Notes under the pieces: model-generated
Databases searched by the model: none
What the model saw: the letters and a program-made list of their open reading frames with translations, nothing else
Told to the model about the DNA's origin: nothing
DNA from: Brumimicrobium salinarum
Lineage (GTDB): Bacteria; Bacteroidota; Bacteroidia; Flavobacteriales_D; Crocinitomicaceae
DNA: 64,000 bases
Assembly (NCBI RefSeq): GCF_002844555.1
Contig: NZ_PJNI01000008.1
Coordinates: 124,001-188,000 of the forward strand
Direction: 5' to 3'
Shown: one piece after another, positions 28,625 through 38,300 of the stretch
How positions within the stretch are numbered: the stretch's first letter is position 1
How the letters are laid out: each line of letters begins with the position of its first letter
Program-made: the position numbers and the translations under genes

Positions 28625-29608
28625 CTATTTACCTAAATAATTCATCACCTCACTTAAATCAGGTGAGAGAATAATTTCAGTTCTTCTATTTTTGGCTCTT
28701 CCAGATGCGGTTGAATTACTTGCTTTAGGATCGTATTCTCCACGTCCTGAAGCAGTCAGCCTTTCCGCACTTATGTCGTGTTGCTCTTGTAATAATCTAA
28801 CCATTGATGTTGCTCGGGCTACACTTAAATCCCAATTGTCTTTATAAGTTGATGTTTTAATCGGTACATTGTCTGTGTGACCTTCGACCAAGATTTTAAA
28901 TTCGGTGTTTCTCTTTAAAACATCAGCGAGAACTTTTAAAGCTTGTTTTCCTTTATCTTGAACTTCTGCTTTTCCTGATTTAAACATGAGTTTATCCGAC
29001 ATAGAAACATAAACTTTTCCATCCTTTATTTCTATAGACAACTCATTTGCCTCAAATCCGAGTAATGCTTCACGTAATAATTGGTTTAATCGCTTAGCAA
29101 TAGAATCTTGACGTGCAATTTCTTTTTCTAGTTCATTTATTCTTCTTTCTCTTTCGGCAAGCGCATTTTCTTTTTCTGTCAAACGACGTTCCTTTTCCTT
29201 AATACGTTCATCAAAAAGGTGTCCCTGATTCAAATTATTGGTAATTGCGCCAGAAAAACGTTCGCTTAAGTTCAAATGATCCTCCTGAAGGTTACGGTGT
29301 TTTGATTGTAAATCTTCGTAGTTGTTTTCTAATTCATTATATTCACCTACTATTTCTCGATTTTTCTTAATCAAGCTATCGTTTTTGATCTCCAGAGATT
29401 GATTGGTCTTAATTAAGTATTCATTCTCCTTTTCTTTAACTTCAACTATTTCACATAGTTCATCTCTTTCGTCTACAACATCTAAAAGGCGATTGCTTCC
29501 TTGAATTCCGCCTTCGGGCTTCTCTTCGCCACATTTGTAAATCGGTGCACATGAAGCAACAGAAAAGAGTGTTCCGATAGCTAGTAAAACTATGTTTTTA
29601 TTTCTCAT
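28625..29608 (-). CDS. OmpA-family lipoprotein with coiled coil
   Basis: 327 residues. Lipoprotein signal with Cys at residue 20 (S-V-A-S-C), a long coiled coil (about 55-185, Glu/Lys/Leu rich, including E-R-R-I-N-E-L-E-K-E), then a C-terminal OmpA peptidoglycan-binding domain (about 205-320; F-K-S-G-K-A-E-V, V-E-G-H-T-D-N-V-P, N-W-D-L-S-V-A-R-A, A-S-G-R-G-E, N-R-R-T-E-I-I-L). It probably tethers outer membrane to cell wall with the coiled coil as spacer. The domain is MotB-like, but no stator membrane helix is present. Confidence 0.9.
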   Translation of the reverse strand: MRNKNIVLLAIGTLFSVASCAPIYKCGEEKPEGGIQGSNRLLDVVDERDELCEIVEVKEKENEYLIKTNQSLEIKNDSLIKKNREIVGEYNELENNYEDLQSKHRNLQEDHLNLSERFSGAITNNLNQGHLFDERIKEKERRLTEKENALAERERRINELEKEIARQDSIAKRLNQLLREALLGFEANELSIEIKDGKVYVSMSDKLMFKSGKAEVQDKGKQALKVLADVLKRNTEFKILVEGHTDNVPIKTSTYKDNWDLSVARATSMVRLLQEQHDISAERLTASGRGEYDPKASNSTASGRAKNRRTEIILSPDLSEVMNYLGK

Positions 29609-29682
29609 GGTAATAATTTAGATTTTATCCACATCAAATATAACTGAAATTCAATGGTTACAGATAGAAAAAATGATTTTTT

Positions 29683-30567
29683 TTAGGGGGTATTCGGTTT
29701 TTTATGCTTCCATCTTCTGTGGGACCATAACCAGTATTGTGGATGTTCCTGAATAACGCGTTCTAGGTATTCAGCATGTTTGTCAAGCACATATCCATCT
29801 CTTTCTTTGGTGATATCTTCAGAGATAGGGGTGAAACTAACTTCATAAAAACCTCTCTTACGCTTTCTAATTGCACCAAACAAGATAACTTGATTATATT
29901 TTTTAGCTAATTTTTCAGCTCCTTTCATCCATCCTGTGTCTTGATTTAAGAAAGTATTCCAATAAGCAGATTTTGGATCTCCAGGCGACTGATCATTGAC
30001 CATAACACTTAAGACAGGTGGATTTTTTGGTTTTTGCGCAAAGAAACGTGGAATTTCACGCATACTCAACATTTTCATTCCAAACCGTTGACGTGATTTT
30101 AGAATCTTTCTGTTGTAAAATCCATTTTTCAAAGGACGATAGGCTGCGATTGTTTGGTGTTTCATTTGTTGCGCTATTCCTACAGCATAATACTCCCAAT
30201 TGTTGTAGTGACCACATAGTACAATAACATCCTTACCTTGATCAAAATACTTATGCACTTCTTCTGGATTAATCAGTGCACATCGTTCTTGAATGGCTTT
30301 ATTGGATATGCTTAAAGATTTAGTGCTTTCCACCAGAAAATCTGCAAAGTGTTTATAAAATTTTTTTTCTATGTCAGAACGTGCTTCATTATCCAATTCT
30401 GGAAATGAGTTTTTGAGGTTTTCGCGAACAACTTTTTTACGGTAACCAACTATGTAATAAAGGAGTAAGTAAACAAGGTCAGAAATAAAGTAAAGTACCT
30501 TGAATGGCAAATGCGATATAGGAATCACAATAACAAAATATACAAGGGCACTAATAAATTTCGACAT
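29683..30567 (-). CDS. LpxL/HtrB-like lysophospholipid acyltransferase
   Basis: 294 residues from the ATG at 30565-30567 (a TTG two codons upstream is less likely). One N-terminal membrane segment, then the acyltransferase motif H-Y-N-N-W-E (HX4E; about residue 120), the R-x-L-K-N-x-x-Y motif and Q-S-P-G/W-F-type loop (N-D-Q-S-P-G-D). This family adds the late acyl chains to lipid A in the inner membrane. Bacteroidota carry a single or few such enzymes, so it could be the main LpxL. The coding strand contains an intact A8 run near 30360, relevant to the frameshift findings. Confidence 0.88.
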   Translation of the reverse strand: MSKFISALVYFVIVIPISHLPFKVLYFISDLVYLLLYYIVGYRKKVVRENLKNSFPELDNEARSDIEKKFYKHFADFLVESTKSLSISNKAIQERCALINPEEVHKYFDQGKDVIVLCGHYNNWEYYAVGIAQQMKHQTIAAYRPLKNGFYNRKILKSRQRFGMKMLSMREIPRFFAQKPKNPPVLSVMVNDQSPGDPKSAYWNTFLNQDTGWMKGAEKLAKKYNQVILFGAIRKRKRGFYEVSFTPISEDITKERDGYVLDKHAEYLERVIQEHPQYWLWSHRRWKHKKPNTP

Positions 30568-30654
30568 GCTCAAAAATAATCTTCAAAAATAGTTTTTATC
30601 TACTAAAAAAGGCATAACTGACAAGTAAGTTTTTGTAAATTGTTAATTAAAACG

Positions 30655-31605
30655 TTAATTCATTCTTTTCATCAACAATTGATACAAAGAAAACATGGCC
30701 TCTATATCACTGATAAAAACTTTTTCTTGTGGCGAATGAACATGATCTTCTGGCGCACCAATAAAACACCAATCAAATGGTAGGTCAGTATTTTGTAACA
30801 TTGAACCATCACTTCCACCAGCAGATTCTACTTCAAGTTGATGTTTAATGTTGTTTTCTTTCGCGATTGCTAAAATTTTATTCAAATATGATCTTCTTGG
30901 AATGGCTTTGTCTCGCATAGAAATCGCTACTCCACCATTGTGTTGAATTCCATCTGTAACCCAAGTTATGTCTGATATCAACGCCTGACGCACATTGTAA
31001 TTATCATATAGAAATCTCCCTAAAAAGCCAACAGATCCGCCACCATGCTCTTCATAAGTTGAAAATACAATAGCTCCATTTTCTAAATTTTCAGCCAATG
31101 TTAAAGCATTTAATACACCTAAACGATTATCTAAGTAAGGGGTTTGAACATATTCTTCGGTACAATTAAAGTTAGGCTTGAATGACAAGTTCGTTCCTCT
31201 ATCAATTGTTCGATCAGCAACACACTTTAGTTGTTGTTGTCCTTCATCATTTTCAATAATCATTAACTCAGTCTCAATCTCTCCTTGACTATCCTTCCCA
31301 ACAAGTTGCATTCCGTCAATGGTTTTGGGACCGCCTATTTTAATAAGGTTGTTGTTATAACCAACGGTAAAACCAATTGTGTCGATATGCGCAAAAACAG
31401 CTGTCTTTGGTTTTCCGAAAATTAAAACAATTGCGTCTTGGAAATCATCACCAGTATGAACAGTCACTTCATGTTTCCAGGTGTTTTTGTGTTCATTGAT
31501 ATAGGATAATAGAAATGCTTTAATTTCTCCCTCGTCTCCAGATGTACCTCGGATCGATATAAGTTTTTCTAATAAATCTGGTTTAAAATGTGCCAATTTT
31601 TTCAA
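30655..31605 (-). CDS. M42-type zinc aminopeptidase-like protein
   Basis: 316 residues. Putative metal ligands follow the M42 pattern: H in F-A-H-I-D-T, D in Y-L-D-N-R-L-G, the E-E pair in T-Y-E-E-H-G, D in I-S-D-I-T-W and H in D-H-V-H-S-P. It is shorter than the canonical M42 enzyme at 54.2 kb and distantly related. The start appears to be a TTG at 31603-31605, because no ATG lies before conserved sequence. The reading frame overlaps the end of the upstream YigZ gene by 23 bp, so the two are cotranscribed and probably coupled. Confidence 0.82.
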   Translation of the reverse strand: MKKLAHFKPDLLEKLISIRGTSGDEGEIKAFLLSYINEHKNTWKHEVTVHTGDDFQDAIVLIFGKPKTAVFAHIDTIGFTVGYNNNLIKIGGPKTIDGMQLVGKDSQGEIETELMIIENDEGQQQLKCVADRTIDRGTNLSFKPNFNCTEEYVQTPYLDNRLGVLNALTLAENLENGAIVFSTYEEHGGGSVGFLGRFLYDNYNVRQALISDITWVTDGIQHNGGVAISMRDKAIPRRSYLNKILAIAKENNIKHQLEVESAGGSDGSMLQNTDLPFDWCFIGAPEDHVHSPQEKVFISDIEAMFSLYQLLMKRMN

Positions 31606-32200
31606 TTTTTAATGATACGAATGTTTCTAATTTCGCCAAAAGTACATCACTAGCTTCAATTTTGATCGCAATTTTTAAATAACAATCATTTTCGAACTTC
31701 TGTTGTTGAATCGTTGCATCGCTTTCTTTTACCGTATCCATAATAAGCGGCATATCTGCATAATCAAAATACAGTTCAAAACGGTCCTTAACTACTTCTT
31801 CTATGATATTTCCATGCTCAATGGCTTCCTTTGCAGCGGTTCTATAAGCGTTTATTAAACCTCCAACTCCTAATTTTGTTCCGCCATAATAACGAACAAC
31901 ACCTATTAAAACATTTGTTAAGTCAAAAGATTGTATTTGTCCTAAAATAGGAGCTCCTGCGCTGTTGCTTGGTTCTCCATCATCATTAACTCTATAAATG
32001 TCCTTCTTAATGCCAAAACGGTACGCATAACATAAGTGCCTGGCTTGATGGTGATCATTCTTCCATTTTGCAAGTAGCTCTTTAGCTTCTTCTTCATCTT
32101 CACACTTAATTGCAATTCCAATAAACTTAGAACCTTTTTCTTTGTAGAGACCTTCTGAAGTGCCTTTTAATGTCTTGTATGTTGTCGGTATTTTCAGTAT
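31583..32200 (-). CDS. YigZ/IMPACT-family protein
   Basis: About 205 residues of the YigZ family (F-I-G-I-A, H-L-C-Y-A-Y-R, N-D-D-G-E-P-S-N-S-A-G-A-P-I-L, V-V-R-Y-Y-G-G-T-K-L-G-V-G-G-L). Members have a ribosomal protein S5 domain 2-like fold and a C-terminal ferredoxin-like domain; the eukaryotic IMPACT protein modulates translation. The start is uncertain: the frame stays open to 32263, but a perfect TATATTTG box at 32215-32222 means codons upstream of about 32210 are probably untranscribed. The first conserved residues begin near 32190, and only non-ATG codons (CTG, ATA) are available there. The coordinate given is approximate. Confidence 0.85.
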   Translation of the reverse strand: MLKIPTTYKTLKGTSEGLYKEKGSKFIGIAIKCEDEEEAKELLAKWKNDHHQARHLCYAYRFGIKKDIYRVNDDGEPSNSAGAPILGQIQSFDLTNVLIGVVRYYGGTKLGVGGLINAYRTAAKEAIEHGNIIEEVVKDRFELYFDYADMPLIMDTVKESDATIQQQKFENDCYLKIAIKIEASDVLLAKLETFVSLKIEKIGTF

Positions 32201-32214
32201 TTTTGGATTTTGCA

Positions 32215-32222
32215 CAAATATA
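32215..32222 (-). promoter_or_regulatory. -7 promoter box TATATTTG for yigZ
   Basis: Perfect TAnnTTTG on the minus strand, only about 20 bp from the divergent lipoprotein start at 32244, so the two promoters nearly overlap. Confidence 0.6.
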
Positions 32223-32243
32223 ATAAAGTAATCTTTGAATTTA

Positions 32244-32759
32244 ATGAAACTAAGACTTTCCATTTCTCTCTTGTTTTTTGTTCTTCTTTTTGCTTGTCAA
32301 AAAAATGAACAATCATGCGCTGATGGAATACTTGATCCAGAAAAAGAAGAAAAGATAGATTGCGGCGGAGTTTGTCCACCGTGTAATTTTACACCTACTG
32401 AAGTTTCTAGTTTTTTAACGATGAAAATTAATGGAGTAAAAACAACTTTTGACAATAATACCTTACTTAAATCTCCAGAATTTATTTTATCTTTCAATAA
32501 TGACACGATTGATGTAAAATTAAATTTCGGGAGTGGAGATTCATTAGGAGCGAGGGCTGTCAATGTTGTATACTCCGAAGCTATTTTTAATCAAGAAGCT
32601 TACCCAATACTAAACGACGGAATTGTTGTTTTTTCAGAAGTGAATACAACACAAAATGAATTATCAGGTTTTTTTAAGGCACGGTTTACAACAGGTAATA
32701 CTTTAGATGATACTTTGCGAATAACTGAAGGAGAGTTTCAAAATATAAAATGGGAATAA
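32244..32759 (+). CDS. lipoprotein with CxDGxxD...DCGGxCxPC motif
   Basis: 171 residues from ATG 32244: short signal and lipobox (L-F-A-C, Cys residue 16), then the compact cysteine motif C-A-D-G-I-x-D...I-D-C-G-G-V-C-P-P-C, frequent in Bacteroidota surface proteins, followed by a beta-rich domain (about 55-170) resembling small DUF6252-like lipoproteins. Likely surface or periplasmic. The four mature cysteines probably form disulfides. Function unknown. Confidence 0.75.
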   Translation: MKLRLSISLLFFVLLFACQKNEQSCADGILDPEKEEKIDCGGVCPPCNFTPTEVSSFLTMKINGVKTTFDNNTLLKSPEFILSFNNDTIDVKLNFGSGDSLGARAVNVVYSEAIFNQEAYPILNDGIVVFSEVNTTQNELSGFFKARFTTGNTLDDTLRITEGEFQNIKWE

Positions 32760-32762
32760 AAA

Positions 32763-32912
32763 ATGAATACTAATTTTCAAATCATCATCGGTTTAGGGTT
32801 GCTAGGCATAACAGCTTACGATATTGTAATGTCAGGATTTCACTTTAAACATGCCATTTTTATTGGTATTGCTGCGTTAGCAATCGTTTCGGCAATTGCT
32901 AAGAAGCAATAA
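32763..32912 (+). CDS. 49-residue small membrane protein
   Basis: A short gene whose ATG lies 3 bases after the stop of the upstream lipoprotein gene. The product has two hydrophobic helices (about 5-20 and 29-45) and ends in K-K-Q. Tight spacing suggests cotranscription. No family recognised. Confidence 0.6.
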   Translation: MNTNFQIIIGLGLLGITAYDIVMSGFHFKHAIFIGIAALAIVSAIAKKQ

Positions 32913-32991
32913 GCGTTAAATTATACATTTTTAGCTTATAAAAAGGTTGATTTGAATCAACTTTATAAACGCTTGAGTTGTTATTCATAAG

Positions 32992-32997
32992 AGGAGG
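32992..32997 (+). promoter_or_regulatory. strong Shine-Dalgarno AGGAGG before DAHP synthase
   Basis: A full AGGAGG lies 8 bases before the ATG at 33006. Most genes in this window, as in Bacteroidota generally, have none, so its presence here is unusual. Confidence 0.6.
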
Positions 32998-33005
32998 AAA
33001 GAAAA

Positions 33006-34082
33006 ATGAAATTAGAATTAAAACATAATTTACGAAAATTTAACCGGCCATACTTGATCGCGGGTCCATGCAGTGTTGAAAGTGAAAAGCAAATCATGGA
33101 AATAGCTAATCAATTGGTTCAGTATAACAAACCAGCATTGCTTCGTGGTGGAATTTGGAAGCCAAGAACACGACCGAATTCATTTGAGGGTGTTGGAGAG
33201 TTAGGTTTGCCATGGTTAGTCAATGCAGGGAAAGAGTATGGAATACCTGTAACAACAGAAGTTGCTAATGCAAAACATGTTGACGCTGCTTTAAAGGCAG
33301 GTGTTGATGTTTTGTGGATAGGTGCACGTACTACCGTGAATCCTTTCGCTGTGCAGGAAATTGCAGATGCGATTAGAGGGACAGAGATTACTGTCATGGT
33401 TAAAAATCCAATTAATCCCGATTTAATGTTGTGGATTGGAGCTTTAGAACGTTTTCAGAAAGTGGGAATTTCCGATTTGATTGCTATTCACCGAGGATTC
33501 TCTGTTTATAAACATCCAAAATATAGAAATGCTCCAAATTGGGAGATTCCTATTGCATTAATGGAACAAATGGAAGATATTCCTATAATTTGTGATCCTA
33601 GTCATATTGTTGGAAATAGAGATGGCTTGCTGAATGTTTCTCAAAAAGCAATGGATTTGAACTTTGCTGGATTGATGGTTGAAACACATACTGAACCTGA
33701 TAAGGCTTGGTCGGATGCTCAACAACAAGTAACTCCCAAAAAGTTACAGGAGCTTATCGGGAAACTTATTTTGAGAAAAGAGGATATTCAGCATGATAAA
33801 GACTTTATAGCCTTGCAAAGAAAAGAAATTGCAGCTATCGATGACCAAGTGTTTACATTGATGAAGAAAAGAATGGAGATTGTTCGTCAAGTTGGTGATT
33901 ATAAAAGAGAGAATGAGATAACAATTCTACAAAAAGAACATTGGACACAAATGATAGAGCAACGCCTCAAGCAAGCTGATGAATTAGGGTTGAGTAGAGA
34001 CTTTATTCGTTTAGTTTTAGATGCAACACATCAAGAGTCTATTCGACATCAAACGAAAGTAATGAACCCCGAGAATGAATAG
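33006..34082 (+). CDS. bifunctional DAHP synthase / chorismate mutase (type II fusion)
   Basis: 358 residues. The N-terminal domain (1-255) is a KDO8P-like DAHP synthase (I-A-G-P-C-S-V-E-S, G-G-I-W-K-P-R-T-R-P, V-M-V-K-N-P, I-A-I-H-R-G, I-C-D-P-S-H-I-V-G, M-V-E-T-H). The C-terminal 95 residues form an AroQ-type chorismate mutase helix bundle (R-K-E-I-A-A-I-D-D-Q-V...M-K-K-R-M-E-I-V...H-Q-E-S-I-R). The enzyme condenses PEP with erythrose 4-phosphate and also converts chorismate to prephenate; the fused mutase often serves as the feedback sensor. This fusion order is typical of Bacteroidota. Confidence 0.95.
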   Translation: MKLELKHNLRKFNRPYLIAGPCSVESEKQIMEIANQLVQYNKPALLRGGIWKPRTRPNSFEGVGELGLPWLVNAGKEYGIPVTTEVANAKHVDAALKAGVDVLWIGARTTVNPFAVQEIADAIRGTEITVMVKNPINPDLMLWIGALERFQKVGISDLIAIHRGFSVYKHPKYRNAPNWEIPIALMEQMEDIPIICDPSHIVGNRDGLLNVSQKAMDLNFAGLMVETHTEPDKAWSDAQQQVTPKKLQELIGKLILRKEDIQHDKDFIALQRKEIAAIDDQVFTLMKKRMEIVRQVGDYKRENEITILQKEHWTQMIEQRLKQADELGLSRDFIRLVLDATHQESIRHQTKVMNPENE

Positions 34083-34364
34083 TTAGGCGATCATTTTAAA
34101 AATAAAGTTTCCAATCATTCCAAAAGCTGTGCTTAGAGCACCAATTGTAGCAATTCGAACGATCCATTTAGGTTTTCGGAAATATGCAGAGATCAAAAAT
34201 ATGATTGTTATAATCATTGTGATAACGCCTGGATTTAATAAAAAGGAAGTTAAAACATCGCCTTGAAGTAGCGCCAGAAATGAACGTTGTGTTCCACAGC
34301 CAAAACATTCTATTCCTAATGTAGACTTAAATGAACAGGGAAGTAATTGATCTACTTGAATCAT
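34083..34364 (-). CDS. DUF2752 small membrane protein
   Basis: 93 residues from the ATG at 34362-34364. It has the DUF2752 signature C-F-G-C-G-T-Q-R-S followed by two hydrophobic helices. The two Cys may bind metal or a partner. It abuts the end of the DAHP synthase gene on the other strand. In Bacteroidota this family often sits beside CCC-motif membrane proteins, as here. Function unknown. Confidence 0.8.
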   Translation of the reverse strand: MIQVDQLLPCSFKSTLGIECFGCGTQRSFLALLQGDVLTSFLLNPGVITMIITIIFLISAYFRKPKWIVRIATIGALSTAFGMIGNFIFKMIA

Positions 34365-34386
34365 AATCAACTAAATAATTCAATCC

Positions 34387-34746
34387 TTAAAGCGCAAAGC
34401 CTGTACCCAAGACAGCCATTGAGCTAATGCCTATAATCACTAAATAGTAAAGCAAAACTATAATGTATAGAGATGATAAGGAAAGTCCTACAATAGCACA
34501 GATTTTACCAGCTTTAACTGATTGTATAGAACTCGGATCGTATTTCTGCTCATTTTCTTTAATGAGCTTATTTGCAGAGGAAGCGAGTGATAGAGCAATT
34601 ATTCCCATGATTATTCCAGGAACCCCATAACAAAAACATCCGGGGATTATTGACAGTATTCCCAGTACAAGTACGCCTGTACTGTTCGGTACCTTTTCTG
34701 TTCCTGAGTCAGGAATGTTGATTATTTCTTGATCTATTTCTTCCAT
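34387..34746 (-). CDS. CCC-motif / DUF4190-like membrane protein
   Basis: 119 residues: polar N-terminus, first hydrophobic helix with L-V-L-G-I-L-S-I-I-P-G-C-F-C-Y-G, G-I-I-x-G-I-I-A-L-S-L, a central polar loop (Y-D-P-S-S-I-Q-S-V-K-A-G-K) and a last helix. This matches Bacteroidota CCC-motif proteins encoded with DUF2752. The upstream gene (34816-35169) is a paralogue lacking the cysteines. Confidence 0.75.
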   Translation of the reverse strand: MEEIDQEIINIPDSGTEKVPNSTGVLVLGILSIIPGCFCYGVPGIIMGIIALSLASSANKLIKENEQKYDPSSIQSVKAGKICAIVGLSLSSLYIIVLLYYLVIIGISSMAVLGTGFAL

Positions 34747-34815
34747 TATGAAAAATTTGAAAGGCGAAAATACAATTTTTTGTTATCTTCTATTTTTTAA
34801 TGTTGAGAAATTAAA

Positions 34816-35169
34816 TTACATGTAGTAATTTTCCTCTCCTAATAACGAAGCACTAAAATATAAAGCATATATCATTAGACTAAAAAAGAAGAGAATTGAT
34901 AAAATCAGTCCTATCATGGCACAAATCTTACCTGTTTTTAATCGATTCAAGGATTGGGTGTTGTATTGCATTGATGTGGATTTAATTTGTTCTTGGCTTC
35001 CTGAAGCTAACGATAATGCAATTATACTTAATATTATACCTAATAATCCGAAAGAAAATGAACCAGGGAAAATAGACAAAATTCCTAAAACAAGAATTAT
35101 TTTGCTGTTTGGAGCTTGCTTAAGCGTGTCCTGATGTTTCTCCGTTGTGTTTGCTTTGTGATTGTCCAT
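34816..35169 (-). CDS. CCC-motif-like membrane protein paralogue without cysteines
   Basis: 117 residues from ATG 35167-35169; the longer frame upstream lacks a sensible start. The layout is the same as the neighbour (L-V-L-G-I-L-S-I-F-P-G-S-F-S-F-G, then G-I-I-L-S-I-I-A-L-S-L, R-L-K-T-G-K), but both cysteines of the G-C-F-C-Y-G loop are replaced by serine. Tandem duplication with loss of the motif is the simplest reading. Function unknown. Confidence 0.72.
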   Translation of the reverse strand: MDNHKANTTEKHQDTLKQAPNSKIILVLGILSIFPGSFSFGLLGIILSIIALSLASGSQEQIKSTSMQYNTQSLNRLKTGKICAMIGLILSILFFFSLMIYALYFSASLLGEENYYM

Positions 35170-35315
35170 GTCTTCTTTTTTTGCAAAAGATATGGATTTT
35201 CTTCTGATCTGTTGAGGTTGGCGTATTGAACCTGTAAAAAATGACATAATATTCTTTCGTTGACCAGATTGTTAAATTCGGAACGCAATCACACCGTTTT
35301 TCAACTTAAACTCAT

Positions 35316-35323
35316 TATATTTG
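35316..35323 (+). promoter_or_regulatory. -7 promoter box TATATTTG for icmF
   Basis: Perfect TAnnTTTG element 23 bases before the chosen ATG of icmF. It supports the shorter start, since upstream in-frame codons would lie before the transcription start. Confidence 0.65.
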
Positions 35324-35346
35324 CGGGAGTTCATTATGACGAAATT

Positions 35347-38300
35347 ATGGAGAAAATAGCACCTTATAAAACAAAAAATAAAGTTAGAATTGTTACAGCA
35401 GCCTCGCTTTTTGATGGGCATGATGCAGCAATTAATGTGATGCGTAGAATCATTCAAGCTTCAGGCTGTGAGGTGATTCATCTTGGACACGATAGGAGTG
35501 TGGATGAGGTTGTAAACTGTGCAATTCAGGAAGATGTGCAGGCCATTGCAATGACTTCTTATCAAGGAGGACATACAGAATACTTAAAATACATGTATGA
35601 TTTACTCCAAGAAAGAGGAGCACCACAAATTAAAATTTTCGCAGGTGGAGGAGGAACAATTCTCCCTGAAGAGATTAAAGAATTGGAAGCTTACGGAATT
35701 GAGCGTATTTATCATCCAGATGATGGTCGTGAAATGGGACTTCAAGGAATGATCAATGATTTAATCGAAAAATCTGATTTTCCTGTTGGAGAAAATGTAA
35801 AAGTAGATCCGAAAACATTAAAGGATAAAAAAGATGCCGATATCGCTAAAGTAATTTCTGCTGCCGAAAATTTCCCAGAGGAATCTAAAGCACTATTGGA
35901 TGAAATGCACGAATTAGCGGAGAAATCAAAAGTTCCTGTTCTCGGAATTACGGGAACTGGTGGAGCTGGAAAGTCTTCATTGGTTGATGAATTGGTGCGT
36001 CGTTTTCTAACTGATTTTGATGACAAACAAATCGCAGTAGTTTCTGTGGATCCTTCGAAAAGAAAAACTGGAGGAGCTTTACTTGGAGACCGTATTCGTA
36101 TGAATTCAATTTCAAGTGATCGTGTTTATATGCGCTCTCTGGCGACAAGACAATCTAATTTAGCATTGTCGAAATACGTTGCAGAAGCTTTATTGGTGCT
36201 GAAAGCCGCAGAATATGATTTAATTATTCTCGAAACTTCTGGAATTGGTCAGTCAGACACTGAAATTATGGACCACTCTGATGCAAGTTTGTATGTGATG
36301 ACGCCAGAATATGGTGCAGCTACACAACTTGAGAAAATCGATATGCTTGATTTTGCAGATGTGATTGCACTTAATAAATTTGATAAACGTGGAGCTTTAG
36401 ATGCTTTGAGAGATGTACGTAAGCAATACCAAAGAAATCACGTTCGCTTTGATGATGCAGTAGATGATATGCCAGTTTACGGAACAATTGCGTCGCAGTT
36501 CAACGATCCTGGAATGAATCAATTGTACAAAGTACTTTTGGAAACCTTAAATGAAAAAGCGGGAGCTAATTTAGAATCTACTTTTGAAATCACTGATGAA
36601 ATGTCGGAGAAGGTTTTTGTTATTCCACCGGAAAGAACACGTTATTTATCTGAGATTTCTGAAAGCAATAGAAATTATGATCGCTGGGTTGAAAATCAGG
36701 TGGCAGTAGCCGATAAATTATATGGAATTCAAAAATCAATTGATACCATTTCTGAAAGTGAGATGGAAGATAAAGATCGTTTGATAAAAGGATTAACGGA
36801 GACTTTTGAAAAACTTAAAATGGACTTGAACCCTCACAATTGGGAGGCTATCGAGTCTTGGGGTGATAAAGTTCAGAAATATAAAGATCCTGTTTTTACA
36901 TTTAAAGTACGTGACAAAGAATTAAAGATTCAAACACATACAGAATCGCTTTCTCACTTACAAATTCCAAAAATAGCTTTGCCAAAATATTCTTCTTGGG
37001 GAGATATTTTAAAATGGTTATTGCAAGAAAATGTACCAGGAGAATTTCCATACACAGCAGGATTATTCCCTTTCAAAAGAGAAGGAGAGGACCCAACAAG
37101 AATGTTTGCTGGAGAGGGAGGTCCAGAACGTACAAATAAACGTTTCCATTACGTGAGTTTAGGAATGCCAGCAAAAAGACTTTCAACAGCTTTTGACTCG
37201 GTAACGCTTTACGGAAATGATCCAGCAGATCGTCCAGATATTTACGGTAAAATTGGAAATTCAGGGGTTTCTATCTGTTGTTTAGATGATGCTAAAAAAC
37301 TGTATTCTGGTTTTGATTTAAGTGACCCGAAAACATCGGTTTCTATGACCATTAACGGTCCAGCGCCAATGTTGTTGGGTTACTTTATGAACGCAGCCAT
37401 AGATCAGGCTTGTGAGAAATACATTAAAGCCAATGGACTCGAAAAAGAAGTACAAACAAAAATTAAATCAATCTTTGCTGAAAAAGGAACAGAGCAACCT
37501 GTTTATCAAGGTGACTTACCTGAAGGAAACGATGGTTTAGGATTGATGTTGTTAGGATTAACTGGTGATCAGGTTCTTCCAGCTGACGTTTATGCACAAA
37601 TTAAAGCAGAAACACTTGCAGTGGTTCGTGGAACAGTTCAGGCAGATATTCTGAAAGAAGATCAAGCACAAAACACATGTATTTTCTCTACAGAATTTGC
37701 TTTGCGTTTAATGGGAGATGTTCAGGAATACTTTATCGAAAAGAAAGTACGTAACTTCTATTCAGTTTCTATTTCTGGATACCATATTTCTGAGGCTGGA
37801 GCCAATCCAATTACACAATTAGCTTTAACGCTCTCTAATGGGTTTACTTACGTTGAGTATTACTTAAGTAGAGGAATGGACATCAATAAATTTGGTCCCA
37901 ATCTTTCTTTCTTTTTCTCCAATGGAATTGATCCAGAATATGCGGTTATCGGAAGGGTGGCTAGAAGAATTTGGGCGAAAGCGATGCGTGAGAAATACGG
38001 AGCAAACAAAAGAGCTCAAATGTTGAAGTACCACATTCAAACTTCTGGACGTTCTTTACACGCTCAGGAAATTGATTTCAACGATATTCGTACGACGCTT
38101 CAAGCACTTTATGCAATTTATGACAACTGTAATTCATTGCATACAAATGCTTACGACGAAGCGATTACCACGCCAACAGAGAATTCAGTGCGAAGAGCAA
38201 TGGCAATTCAGCTCATCATCAATAAAGAATTAGGTTTAGCGAAAAACGAAAACCCAATCCAAGGATCTTTCATTATTGAAGAATTAACCGATTTAGTTGA

